A DNA stretch of 64,000 bases from Nocardia arthritidis NBRC 100137. Its GTDB lineage: Bacteria > Actinomycetota > Actinomycetes > Mycobacteriales > Mycobacteriaceae. The notes under the pieces were generated by a model. That model worked only from the letters and a program-made list of their open reading frames with translations. It did no database searches and had not been told where the DNA came from. Position numbers and translations under genes: made by a program. This document shows, one piece after another, positions 25,377 to 33,766 of this stretch; position 1 is the stretch's first letter, and each line of letters opens with the position of its first letter. The stretch spans positions 1 through 64,000 of the forward strand of contig NZ_BDBB01000028.1 of assembly GCF_001612765.1 (NCBI RefSeq), written 5' to 3'.

Positions 25377-27104
25377 ATGCCCGCAGGCGTCCCAGGCAAT
25401 ACCGCGGCCGACCCCGTCGAACGCGTCGCGGCCGCCTATCGGCGGATCGCCGAGGTCGATCGGCCGGAGGTGTGGATCACTCTGCGACCGGAATCCGAGG
25501 TCGCCGCCGAAGCGGCCGCCCTCGCGCGGCGGCTCGCCGCCGGGGAGTCCTTGCCGCTGGCCGGCGTTCTGATGGCGGTGAAGGACAACATCGATGTGGC
25601 GGGTCTGCCGACCACCGCGGCCTGCCCGGAGTTCGCCTACCTGCCGGAGGTGACCGCGGCGGCGATCGAGCGATTGCTCGCGGCCGGGGCGCTGGTGCTG
25701 GGAAAGACGAACCTGGACCAGTTCGCCACCGGGCTGGTCGGGACGCGCAGCCCATACGGCGCGGTGCGCAACGCCCTCGATCCGGAGCTGGTGGCGGGCG
25801 GGTCGAGTTCCGGTTCCGCCGCGGCGGTGGCGCTCGGCATCGCGGACATCGGAATCGGCACCGACACAGCGGGGTCCGGCCGCGTGCCCGCGGCACTGCA
25901 CGGAATCGTCGGCATCAAGCCCACCTTGGGGGTGATCCCTGCGCATGGGACGGTGCCCGCCTGTGCCGATTACGACGCCGTCACGGTCTTCGCCGCCGAC
26001 CTGGACTCGGCGGTCTCCGCGGCCGCGGTGATGGTGGGCCCCGAGCCGCGCGACCCGCGCAGCCGGACCTGGCCCGCCGACGTCCGGCTGGCCGCGCCGC
26101 TCGCGCCGCGCATCGCCGTGCCGCGCCCAGAGGACCTGACCGCGCTCGGCGAGCCATATCGAGAAGCGTTCGCCCGCACGGTCGCCAGTGTCGCCGATAT
26201 CGGCGCGAAGACCGAGGAAATCGACATCTCCGTCCTGCTCGACGCGGCGCTCCTGCTCTACGACGGTGCGCTCGTCGCCGAACGATACGCCGCGGTGGGC
26301 GCGTTTTTGGACACCGCTCCCGCGGGCGCCGACCCCACGGTGACCGCGATCATCGGCGCGGCGCGCGAGAAGACCGGCACGGCGTTCGCCGCCGATCTCG
26401 AGCAGCTGGCCCGCGCGAAGGCCGCGGCCACCGGACTGCTGCACGGCTTCGACGCACTGCTGCTGCCGACGACCACCGAGCATCCGAGCATCGCAGCGGT
26501 GCGAGCCGATCCGATCGAAATCAACCGGCGCATGGGCACATACACCAACTTCTGCAACCTGCTGGACATGGCCGCCGTCGCCGTCCCCGGAGCGGGCACC
26601 GCCGACGGCGCGCCGTTCGGAGTCATGCTGGTCACCCCCGCCTTCGCCGACCAGGTGGCTGTCGACCTCGCCGCCCGCCTGCTGGGTTCCCAGAGCCCGC
26701 CGCTGCTGATCGATCGCGGTGTCGACCTCGCCGTCTTCGGAGCACACCTGCGTGGGCAGCCGCTGCATTTCCAGCTCGAGCAACTCGGCGCCCGCTTTCT
26801 CGGCGAGATCCGGACCACCGACGCCTACCGGTTGACCGCGCTCGACACCACGCCGCCCAAGCCGGGACTGGTGCGTCACGGACCGGGCCGCGGCGCCCCG
26901 ATCGAGGGTGAACTCTTCCGCGTCTCCACCGCCGGATTGGGCGTGTTCCTCGCCGAGCTTCCCGCTCCTATGGCCTTGACCAGCATCGAACTCGCCGACG
27001 GCCATGAGGCCGTCGGTTTCACCTGCACCTACGACGCCGCGAGCGCCGCTACCGACATCACCCATCTCGCGAGCTGGCGCACCTATCTCCAACGTCGTTC
27101 CTAG
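25377..27104 (+). CDS. atzF: Allophanate hydrolase
   Basis: Splits allophanate to ammonia and CO2, finishing urea breakdown. The protein is 575 aa. The amidase-signature domain carries the triad Lys69 (MAVKDN), the cis-Ser in GGSSSGS (142-147) and nucleophile Ser167 (GTDTAGSGRVPAAL). The C-terminal part (about 460-575, VFGAHLRGQPLHFQLEQLGARF, then GLGVFLAELPAPM) is the AtzF C-terminal domain, which is thought to finish the decarboxylation and assemble the complex. The ATG directly follows the urea carboxylase stop codon. A hairpin follows the gene. Confidence 0.93.
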   Translation: MPAGVPGNTAADPVERVAAAYRRIAEVDRPEVWITLRPESEVAAEAAALARRLAAGESLPLAGVLMAVKDNIDVAGLPTTAACPEFAYLPEVTAAAIERLLAAGALVLGKTNLDQFATGLVGTRSPYGAVRNALDPELVAGGSSSGSAAAVALGIADIGIGTDTAGSGRVPAALHGIVGIKPTLGVIPAHGTVPACADYDAVTVFAADLDSAVSAAAVMVGPEPRDPRSRTWPADVRLAAPLAPRIAVPRPEDLTALGEPYREAFARTVASVADIGAKTEEIDISVLLDAALLLYDGALVAERYAAVGAFLDTAPAGADPTVTAIIGAAREKTGTAFAADLEQLARAKAAATGLLHGFDALLLPTTTEHPSIAAVRADPIEINRRMGTYTNFCNLLDMAAVAVPGAGTADGAPFGVMLVTPAFADQVAVDLAARLLGSQSPPLLIDRGVDLAVFGAHLRGQPLHFQLEQLGARFLGEIRTTDAYRLTALDTTPPKPGLVRHGPGRGAPIEGELFRVSTAGLGVFLAELPAPMALTSIELADGHEAVGFTCTYDAASAATDITHLASWRTYLQRRS

Positions 27105-27120
27105 GTCGCGCTTTTCACCG

Positions 27121-27161
27121 ATGGCCCATGGCCGCGAGTGCTCCTCGCCGCCATGGGCCAT
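27121..27161 (+). terminator. Terminator after the urea operon
   Basis: ATGGCCCATGG (27121-27131) pairs exactly with CCATGGGCCAT (27151-27161); the interior can pair further (CGCGAG with CTCGCCG). Confidence 0.65.
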
Positions 27162-27178
27162 TGCTCGTTCCACCCACT

Positions 27179-27240
27179 TAGACATTTGTGCTAGACAATT
27201 GTGCCAGCGGCGTGTTAGACATACGTCTAAGACATTTGGT
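27179..27240 (+). promoter_or_regulatory. Operator cluster upstream of the flavin monooxygenase
   Basis: An AT-rich stretch with a repeated motif: TAGACATTTGTGC (27179-27191) and TAGACAATTGTGC (27192-27204) in direct tandem; TTAGAC-ATAC-GTCTAA (27215-27230), an inverted repeat; then AGACATTTGG. The second copy matches the minus-strand CTAGACAGTTGTC upstream of the P450 gene. These are likely sites for the TetR regulator encoded between the two enzymes. They lie 27-88 nt before the ATG at 27267. Confidence 0.6.
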
Positions 27241-27266
27241 CAATCCAGTGGGAGTCGAGGAAAGTC

Positions 27267-28499
27267 ATGAGCGCCAAGTCCGTAAGCAGCCAGCTCCGCG
27301 TGCTCGTCGCCGGTGGCGGCATCGGCGGCAATGCCGTTGCGCTGCAACTGCTCCGGTCCGGCATCCGGGCCACCGTCGTGGAGCGCGCCGCGACGCCGCG
27401 GCCCGGCGGGCAGGCCGTCGACCTGCGCGGGCCCAGTCGCGAGGTCGCCGAGCGGATGGGCATGATGCCGGGCATCCGCGACTACCAGCTCGACGAGCGG
27501 GGCATGAAGTACGTCGACGACGCGGGCCGCGAGATCCTCCGCATGTCCGCCGAACTCTTCGACGGCAAGGGCGCGGTCGCCGAAATCGAGATCACTCGAG
27601 GGGATCTCAACCAGGTGCTGCTCGACTTGCTCGCCGCGGAGGGCGGCGTCGACTACCGGTACGGCGAGTGGATCACCGAGATCCGGCAGGACGACACGGG
27701 CGTCGACGTCACGTTCGCCTCCGGCGCGGCCGAGCGGTTCGACATCGTGATCGGCGCGGACGGACTGCACTCCGCCACCCGCCGGATGGTCTTCGGCCCC
27801 GAGGAACAGTTCGCGACGTACCTGGGCGGATACATGTCGTTCTTCACGCTGCCGCGCCCGCAAGACCTGGAGCCGCACTGGTTCACGATGCACTCGCTGG
27901 TGGGCGCCACCGGGCTGGGCATGCGCCCCGACGCCGACCCGGCCACCTGCAAGGCGCTCGTCGTGATCCGCGCGGCCGCGGATCCCGCGCTGCGCAGGGA
28001 TGTCGCCGCACAGCAGCAGTTCATCCGCGACCGTCTGGCCGGCGGCGGCTGGGAATCGGCTCGCATCGCGGCGGCCGTGTCCGACGCGCCGGACTTCTAC
28101 TTCGACGAGCTGGCCCGGATCGACATGCCGAGCTGGGTCCAGGGCCGAGTGGTCCTGCTCGGCGACGCGGGCTACTGCGGTTCGCCGCTCACCGGCCAGG
28201 GAACCGCGATGGCGCTGGTGGGCGCGTACGTCCTCGCCGGGGAGCTGGCCGCGCACGCCGACAACCCAGGACGGGGCCTGGCCCGCTACGAAGAAGTGCT
28301 GCGCCCCTTCGTGAAGACGGCCCAGCAGTTGCAGCCGGGCGGCCTGAACGCCATGACGCCCAAGTCCCGCTTCGGCATTCGCGCGGGCCACGCCGTCAGC
28401 AAGCTGATGATGTCGAAGGCGATGCGCCCGGTGATGATGCGGATGTTGAGCAAGACCGAGACCTACGACCTGCCCGACTACTCGGCCGCGACGGTCTGA
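27267..28499 (+). CDS. FAD-dependent monooxygenase (PHBH fold)
   Basis: Class A flavoprotein hydroxylase of 410 aa. Dinucleotide-binding GGGIGGNAVALQLLRSG (about 16-32), the FAD/NADPH DG motif GADGLHSATRR, and the GD motif VVLLGDAGYCGSPLTGQGTAMALVGAYVLA are all present. Related actinobacterial proteins hydroxylate aromatic or polyketide substrates, and some inactivate antibiotics; the substrate here is unknown. GAGGAAA lies 4 nt before the ATG. Its promoter region carries operator-like repeats shared with the P450 gene downstream. Confidence 0.87.
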   Translation: MSAKSVSSQLRVLVAGGGIGGNAVALQLLRSGIRATVVERAATPRPGGQAVDLRGPSREVAERMGMMPGIRDYQLDERGMKYVDDAGREILRMSAELFDGKGAVAEIEITRGDLNQVLLDLLAAEGGVDYRYGEWITEIRQDDTGVDVTFASGAAERFDIVIGADGLHSATRRMVFGPEEQFATYLGGYMSFFTLPRPQDLEPHWFTMHSLVGATGLGMRPDADPATCKALVVIRAAADPALRRDVAAQQQFIRDRLAGGGWESARIAAAVSDAPDFYFDELARIDMPSWVQGRVVLLGDAGYCGSPLTGQGTAMALVGAYVLAGELAAHADNPGRGLARYEEVLRPFVKTAQQLQPGGLNAMTPKSRFGIRAGHAVSKLMMSKAMRPVMMRMLSKTETYDLPDYSAATV

Positions 28500-28521
28500 G
28501 CCCGGGCGGCGGGGTCGCGCT

Positions 28522-28551
28522 TCGACCGGAGTCCCGCGCGGCTCCGGTCGA
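28522..28551. terminator. Bidirectional terminator after the monooxygenase
   Basis: TCGACCGGAG (28522-28531) and CTCCGGTCGA (28542-28551) form a perfect 10-bp stem between convergent genes. Confidence 0.75.
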
Positions 28552-28563
28552 CGACGTGCCGGA

Positions 28564-29154
28564 TCAGGCGACTACCGTCCGGTCGTCGAGCAGGAACGGC
28601 AGCACGAAGTCGCGCAGCATCGCTCGTTCCTCGTCTTCACCCGCACCGGGCAGCGTCAGTAACGACACCATCGCACGCACCACCCACCGACCGACGCGCT
28701 CGGCGGCGAGGGCGGACAGGCCGGGGCGGAATCCGGCGACGAAGTCCGTGGCGAGCGCGTCCACCACGCCCGCCGAATTAGCCAGCTGGGCAACGATCCC
28801 CGCGTTGGAAGGTTCGAACCAGACCGCCAGATGCGGCGTTTTCCTTACCTCGGCGAGCAGCGCGGTCAACGTGTCGAGCAACTGCTCTCCCGGCTCCGCA
28901 CTCGCGCGCACCGCGCGGTCGCGCCAGACTCGCTCGACCAATTGCCGCGCCTCCCGCCCCGCGAAGGCCACATACAACGCCTGTCGATTCTCGAAGTAGC
29001 GATACAGCGTCGCCCTGGAACAGCCTGCGGCGTCGGCGACTTCGGCCATGCCGACCCCGCTGACGCCCTTGTCGATGAACAGCGCGCGCACCGCGTCCAG
29101 GATGCGCTCACCGGCCAGCTCGGCGCGGCCGTCGGCCAGCCAATCGCCACTCAT
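28564..29154 (-). CDS. TetR-family regulator
   Basis: Regulator of 196 aa. The N-terminal helix-turn-helix (GVGMAEVADAAGCSRATLYRYFENRQALYVAF, about 35-66) is typical of TetR. The C-terminal domain should bind a small ligand. GGAGAGGAC precedes the ATG. It lies between the convergent monooxygenase and the same-strand P450, whose promoters share an unusual motif, so it is the obvious candidate regulator of both. No copy of that motif was found directly upstream of the TetR gene itself. Confidence 0.87.
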   Translation of the reverse strand: MSGDWLADGRAELAGERILDAVRALFIDKGVSGVGMAEVADAAGCSRATLYRYFENRQALYVAFAGREARQLVERVWRDRAVRASAEPGEQLLDTLTALLAEVRKTPHLAVWFEPSNAGIVAQLANSAGVVDALATDFVAGFRPGLSALAAERVGRWVVRAMVSLLTLPGAGEDEERAMLRDFVLPFLLDDRTVVA

Positions 29155-29175
29155 GCCGTGTCCTCTCCTACTTCA

Positions 29176-29208
29176 CCGCACCGCGGGGCCACTCCCACAG
29201 CGGTGCGG
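29176..29208 (-). terminator. Hairpin between the P450 and TetR genes
   Basis: CCGCACCGC (29176-29184) pairs with GCGGTGCGG (29200-29208), 9 bp perfect. It lies 94 nt after the P450 stop and 22 nt before the TetR start, so it may terminate the P450 transcript or sit in the TetR leader. Confidence 0.4.
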
Positions 29209-29301
29209 ACCGCCGCGCCGAGTTCTCCGCCCCGCCGACGCCGGGCTCACCGGCTGCGGCGCGAGCGGACGTGCGTAGTCCGGGTCGCGCCACCTCGCCG
29301 C

Positions 29302-30528
29302 TCAGCCCCTGCACCGGAACGGCACAGTAGTCGGCCTGCGAACGTACGGACCGCTCGCGTACTCGACCGCGTCGATGTCGACCACATATTCGGGGAACCG
29401 ATCGAGCAGCTCCTCGAGGGCGACCCTGGCCTGCATCCGAGCCGCCGCCGCACCGAGACAGTGGTGCGGCCCGTGCCCGAAGGTGAGGATGCGCTGCGGG
29501 TTCCGGTCGATGTCCAGGTCGGCGGCGTCCGCGCCGAACGCCTGCTCGTCCCGGTTGGCGGACCCGAACACCAGCAGCACTTTCCGCCCCGCTCGCACCG
29601 TTTTCCCGGCCAGTTCGACATCGCGCGTCGCGGTTCGCGCCAACCCTTGCACCGGCGAGGTGAGCCGGGCGAATTCCTCGATCGCGACGCGAATCCGGTC
29701 CGGGTCCGCGGCGAGCGCGGCGCGCTGGTCCGGGTGCTGTTGCAGCAGTTGCACGGCGCCGCCCAGCAGGCCCGTGGTGGTGTCGTTGCCGCCTGCGACC
29801 ATGGTCCAGGCGTAGGCGAGGATTTGGACCAGCCCGCGCACGTCCGTGTCGTCGGCCGCCATTCCCGCCTGGACCAGCAGTGACACCGTGTCGTCGCCGG
29901 GATCGGAGCGCCTGCGTTCGATCAGTCCGGCGAAGTAGCCCATCATCTCCGCCGACGCCGCCTGCGCCTTGGTGTTCGTCCGGTCGATGCTGCCGGCGAC
30001 AACGGCGTCGGTCCACCCGTCGAACCTCGCCCGGTCTTGTTCGGGCACCCCGAGGTAGTGCGCCACCACCATGCTCGGCAGCGGCTTGAACAGCCGCTCG
30101 ACGATGTCACCGCCGCCCTGGGCCTCGAGGTCGTCGAGCCGGTCGCGCACGAACCGGCGGACCACCGGCTCGACTTCCTCGACTTGACGCGGGGTGAACC
30201 CGCGAGCGACCAGTTTGCGGAAGTCGGTGTGCTGCGGCGGGTCCTGCATCACCAGCGGGGGGTTGTCGGTCAGGCCGAGGTCGTCGAGTTCGCCGTATTC
30301 CACCGTCAGCCCGTCGCGAGAGGAGTACGTTTCGCTGTCGCGTGCCGCCGCGTACACGTGCTCGTGCCGGGTGAGCACCCAGTAGTCGTTCTCCGGCCGC
30401 GCCGCCGGTACGACGTGCTGCACCGGATCGTGCTCACGCAGCGCCGCGTACATCTCCCAAGGGGATGCCCAAGTGGGGCCGGAACGGAGTTCGAACACCG
30501 GAGCCGGCCGATACGCAACGTTCACCAT
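29302..30528 (-). CDS. Cytochrome P450
   Basis: Soluble bacterial cytochrome P450 of 408 aa. I-helix oxygen-binding motif AGGNDTT (245-251), K-helix EFAR (285-288) and the heme-binding loop FGHGPHHCLGAA with proximal Cys357 are all present. ATG 30528 is preferred over a TTG at 30546. No ferredoxin gene lies beside it, so electron partners are elsewhere. It probably acts in the same oxidation of a xenobiotic or lipid as the flavin monooxygenase, with which it seems to be co-regulated. CYP family not assigned. Confidence 0.9.
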   Translation of the reverse strand: MVNVAYRPAPVFELRSGPTWASPWEMYAALREHDPVQHVVPAARPENDYWVLTRHEHVYAAARDSETYSSRDGLTVEYGELDDLGLTDNPPLVMQDPPQHTDFRKLVARGFTPRQVEEVEPVVRRFVRDRLDDLEAQGGGDIVERLFKPLPSMVVAHYLGVPEQDRARFDGWTDAVVAGSIDRTNTKAQAASAEMMGYFAGLIERRRSDPGDDTVSLLVQAGMAADDTDVRGLVQILAYAWTMVAGGNDTTTGLLGGAVQLLQQHPDQRAALAADPDRIRVAIEEFARLTSPVQGLARTATRDVELAGKTVRAGRKVLLVFGSANRDEQAFGADAADLDIDRNPQRILTFGHGPHHCLGAAAARMQARVALEELLDRFPEYVVDIDAVEYASGPYVRRPTTVPFRCRG

Positions 30529-30549
30529 GTATCGACCGTAAGACAAAAA

Positions 30550-30567
30550 TTGACAACTGTCTAGAAC
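30550..30567 (-). promoter_or_regulatory. Operator-like site upstream of the P450 gene
   Basis: The minus strand reads GTTCTAGACAGTTGTCAA, with an internal GACA/TGTC dyad. CTAGACAGTTGT differs by one base from CTAGACAATTGT upstream of the monooxygenase. It ends 22 nt before the P450 start, where a repressor would block the promoter. Confidence 0.6.
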
Positions 30568-31024
30568 AGGTTTCAGGGAGGAGGGCCGATCACCCTCGCG
30601 ACCAGCCCAACCGCAGCTTCCCCTCCGGACCCGGTGGCGCGCACTCGTTGGTTACCTTCGGCAGCGGCAACCACCGTGTCGTTGCCGGTCAGCTCCAGGA
30701 AGAGCCCGCGCGAGCGACCGCTCCGCGTCCGCGTCCGCCGGGCCGGCCACCCCTCGTAGACCGGCCCGGCGGACACCACCCCCGAGGTCCGGCCTGTCAC
30801 CCCTCGAGACAGGTCGTTCCCCGGTTCGCACCTGCGGTGCTGGGCTTGTTCCTCCCGCGAGACAAACAATGCAGGCCGGCGCTTGGCACGCGCTTAAGAA
30901 CACCTTGCAAGATCGAAGCCGCAGGTGAGCGCACCTTTATCAAGTGGTGCCCAGCAAGCGGCTACCGCGCCGAGCCGGATCGCGGGATGATGGTGACGAG
31001 TGCGCCAAAAGATTGGGAGCGACG
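30568..31024. other. 457-nt region with no confident gene; contains a strong hairpin
   Basis: No frame has a convincing start and family motif. GTCCGCCGGGCCGG (30733-30746) pairs perfectly over 14 bp with 30761-30774 around a 14-nt loop, an orphan hairpin not next to any called gene. A minus-strand stretch near 30580-30720 (GLFLELTGNDTVVAAAEG) looks weakly protein-like and could be gene debris. Confidence 0.4.
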
Positions 31025-31084
31025 ATGGAAACCGTGTTGGTCTGGATTCTGGCCAGCCTGCTCTACTGGTGGGGCCTGCTGTAG
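31025..31084 (+). CDS. Possible 19-aa hydrophobic peptide
   Basis: ATG 31025 opens a 20-codon frame encoding METVLVWILASLLYWWGLL and a TAG stop. GGGAG lies 7-8 nt upstream, and a hairpin starts 9 nt after the stop. The peptide is almost entirely a transmembrane segment with three Trp. This could be a real small membrane protein or chance; there is no homologue I can name. Confidence 0.4.
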   Translation: METVLVWILASLLYWWGLL

Positions 31085-31092
31085 GTCTACGA

Positions 31093-31118
31093 ACCTGGCC
31101 GTCAACACCCGGCCAGGT
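31093..31118. terminator. Hairpin between the 19-aa ORF and the beta-lactamase
   Basis: ACCTGGCCG (31093-31101) pairs with CGGCCAGGT (31110-31118), 9 bp perfect with an 8-nt loop. It lies 4 nt beyond the bla stop and can serve both strands. Confidence 0.65.
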
Positions 31119-31121
31119 CCA

Positions 31122-32126
31122 CTACAGTCCCCGCGAAGCCCGGCGTACCGCGGCGACGGAAGTGCGCGACCAGCGATGCCGATCGGTTCGGGTGGGGCGG
31201 GCGCCGGTGGGTGACCGTAGACGTTCTACGGCCACCTTCGTCACTTCCGCCAGCAAGTCGTTGTTCGCCTCGGCGTCCGCGTCGGACTTGCGGCTCAGGA
31301 TCGCGATCACCATCGGCGCCCGGCCGCCCTCCGGCCAGACGATCGCGACGTCGTTGGCCGAGCCGTAGGAGCCGGTGCCCGTCTTGTCGCCGGTCACCCA
31401 ATTCGCGGGCAACCCCGCGCGGATGCGTTTGCCACCGGTGGTGTTCGCCTTCAGCCAGGCGACCAGCTGATCGCGTTCGGGCGCGCCGAGCGCGTCGCCC
31501 AGCGCCGCAGCGCGGTAGTCCGCCGCCAGCGCGGCGGGCGTGGTGGTGTCCCGCTCGTCACCGGGGATCGCGGTATTGAGTTCCGTTTCCCAGCGGTCGA
31601 GCCTGCTCGCCGGATCGCCGAGCGTGCGAAGGAACGCCGTGAGCCCCTCCGGCCCGCCGAGCTCGCGCAGCAACAGGTTGCCCGCGGTGTTGTCGCTCCG
31701 GGTGATCGCCGCCTCGGCCACTCGCGCAAGGGTCATCCCCTCGGCCACTCCTGCGCTGGTCACGGGCGAGTACTCGACCAGATCCGCTTCGTGGAACCGG
31801 ATCACTCGATCGAAGTATCCCGTGTCGAGCGGATGCGAGCGCAGCAGCGCGGCCGCCGCGAGCGTCTTGAAGGTGGACAGGAACGGGAACCGCTCGTCGG
31901 CGCGGTGGGTCACCGTCCTGCCGGTGCCGGTGTCCACCGCGAACAACCCGATCTGCGCGCCGTAGCGAGCCTCCAGGTCAGCCACGCTCGTGTTCGCGGC
32001 GGGAGCCGCTCGGACGCTCGATGTGATCGAACCCGGCTGCACCGCATCGGTTCCCGTACCGCATCCGGCCAGCAGAGCCAATGCGGCGGCCAGCGCAATC
32101 CGGTGGGCGCGTGTCAGCCGAGACAT
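31122..32126 (-). CDS. Class A beta-lactamase (lipoprotein)
   Basis: Serine beta-lactamase of 334 aa. A lipoprotein signal ends in LLAGC (Cys22). Active-site motifs: S84-T-F-K87, S144-D-N146, E180-T-E-L-N (omega-loop general base) and K248-T-G250. It is therefore expected to be active on penicillins and perhaps cephalosporins, as for other Nocardia class A enzymes. The enzyme proper ends near VAVERLRS; a basic tail of about 30 residues with repeated Arg follows, which is unusual. ATG 32126 is chosen over 32150 because it begins the signal peptide. Confidence 0.92.
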   Translation of the reverse strand: MSRLTRAHRIALAAALALLAGCGTGTDAVQPGSITSSVRAAPAANTSVADLEARYGAQIGLFAVDTGTGRTVTHRADERFPFLSTFKTLAAAALLRSHPLDTGYFDRVIRFHEADLVEYSPVTSAGVAEGMTLARVAEAAITRSDNTAGNLLLRELGGPEGLTAFLRTLGDPASRLDRWETELNTAIPGDERDTTTPAALAADYRAAALGDALGAPERDQLVAWLKANTTGGKRIRAGLPANWVTGDKTGTGSYGSANDVAIVWPEGGRAPMVIAILSRKSDADAEANNDLLAEVTKVAVERLRSPTGARPTRTDRHRWSRTSVAAVRRASRGL

Positions 32127-32178
32127 GCCATCACTCTGGCATCCGGGCACCTACCGGGCAAACAGGATCGGCCGGACA

Positions 32179-32223
32179 CGCCGAAGGCAGGTGCGCGCCG
32201 ATGACGCACACCTGCCTTCGGCG
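32179..32223 (-). terminator. Terminator after katA
   Basis: CGCCGAAGGCAGGTG (32179-32193) and its exact complement (32209-32223) form a 15-bp stem with a 15-nt loop, 8 nt beyond the katA stop. Confidence 0.8.
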
Positions 32224-32230
32224 CGGGCGC

Positions 32231-33703
32231 TCAGCCCTGCGAGCCGCCGTCGAGCCCGGCGCGCACGCCCTCCTCGACCCGCTTGCCGAGGTCGGCGTCC
32301 ACGTTCTTCCAGTATTCGAAGACTCGACCGAGCACCGGTTCCCGCACACCGCCGAGCATGTGACCGACGATGTTGTGCACCAGCCGCTCGCGTTGCGCGT
32401 CGTCGAGCACCTCGCGGACCAGGGTGCCCGCCTGGGTGAAGTCACCGTCCTCGGCGTGCTGGAGATAGCCGGCCCGCACGATGGCCGGGTCGAAGTCCCA
32501 GATGCCGCCGTCGGAGGCCCGCTCCGGGGCGGCGTGTGGCCCGCCGAACGAATTCGGCGCGTACACCGGCACATTCGGCTCGTTGTAGTGGTACCGCATG
32601 GCGCCTTCCTTGGAGTAGGAGTTCACCTCCGCCGCCCTGGCCTGGTTCGGCGGCAGCTGCGCGTAGTTCGTGCCGATGCGGTAGCGGTGCGCGTCCGCGT
32701 AGGCGAAGACGCGGCCGAGCAGCATCTTGTCCGGCGAGAAGCCGACACCGGGAACGACATTCGACGGCTCGAACGCGGCCTGCTCGATATCCACGAAGTA
32801 GTTGCGCGGGTTGCGGTTCAGCGTCCACTTGCCGACCTCGAGCAAGGGGTAGTCCTTGTGCGACCACACCTTGGTGAGGTCGAACGGGTTGAACCGGTAG
32901 CCCTCCGCCTCCGCGACCGGCATGACCTGCACGTACACCGTCCAGCTCGGGAAGTCGCCGCGCTCGATCGCCTCCCACAGGTCCTTGCGGTGGTAATCGG
33001 CGTCCTCGCCCGCGATTCGGTCGGCGTCGGCCTGGGTCAGGTATTCGATGCCCTGGTCGGTCTTGAAGTGGTATTTGACCCAGAAGCGCTCGCCCGCGGC
33101 ATTGATCCACTGATAGGTGTGCGAACCGTAGCCGTTCATGTGCCGGTAGGTCTTCGGGATGCCGCGATCACCCATCAGCCAGGTCACCTGGTGCGCACTC
33201 TCCGGACGCAGGGTCCAGAAATCCCACTGCATGTTGTGATCGCGAAGACCATTGCCGGGCAGTCGCTTCTGCGACCGGATGAAGTCGGGGAACTTGATCG
33301 GGTCCTTGATGAAGAAGATCGGCGTGTTGTTGCCGACGAGGTCGTAGTTGCCGTCCTCGGTGTAGAACTTCACCGCGAATCCGCGCGGGTCACGCCAGGT
33401 GTCCGGGCTGCCCTGCTCACCGGCCACGGTGGAGAACCGCGCCAGCGACTCCGTGCGCGCGCCCGGCTGGAACAGTTTCGCCTTGGTGTAGCTGCTGACG
33501 TCGTTGGTCACGACCAGTTCACCGTAAGCGCCAGCGCCTTTGGCGTGCACGATGCGTTCCGGCACCCGTTCCCGGTTGAACTGGGCCAGCTTCTCGATGA
33601 GGTAGTGGTCGTGCAGCAGGATCGGGCCTTGCGCGCCCGCGGTGAGCGATTCGTTGTCGCTCTCGACCGGGATACCGGTGTTCGTGGTTGTCGGCTTGGT
33701 CAT
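32231..33703 (-). CDS. katA: Monofunctional heme catalase
   Basis: Converts hydrogen peroxide to water and oxygen. The protein is 490 aa, the size of small-subunit catalases. Distal His53 is in RERVPERIVHAKGAGAYG, the distal Asn is in VGNNTPIFF, and the proximal Tyr ligand is in GRVFAYADAHRYRIG (about 336). A Fur-family gene lies 63 nt upstream on the same strand, so the two form a furA-katA operon induced by peroxide. AGGAGTCC lies close to the ATG. Confidence 0.95.
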   Translation of the reverse strand: MTKPTTTNTGIPVESDNESLTAGAQGPILLHDHYLIEKLAQFNRERVPERIVHAKGAGAYGELVVTNDVSSYTKAKLFQPGARTESLARFSTVAGEQGSPDTWRDPRGFAVKFYTEDGNYDLVGNNTPIFFIKDPIKFPDFIRSQKRLPGNGLRDHNMQWDFWTLRPESAHQVTWLMGDRGIPKTYRHMNGYGSHTYQWINAAGERFWVKYHFKTDQGIEYLTQADADRIAGEDADYHRKDLWEAIERGDFPSWTVYVQVMPVAEAEGYRFNPFDLTKVWSHKDYPLLEVGKWTLNRNPRNYFVDIEQAAFEPSNVVPGVGFSPDKMLLGRVFAYADAHRYRIGTNYAQLPPNQARAAEVNSYSKEGAMRYHYNEPNVPVYAPNSFGGPHAAPERASDGGIWDFDPAIVRAGYLQHAEDGDFTQAGTLVREVLDDAQRERLVHNIVGHMLGGVREPVLGRVFEYWKNVDADLGKRVEEGVRAGLDGGSQG

Positions 33704-33766
33704 CGGACTCCTCGGCTGGTGAAGATTGTCCCGGGCGGGGCTACCCGGGTGGCAAGGTGCGGACCG

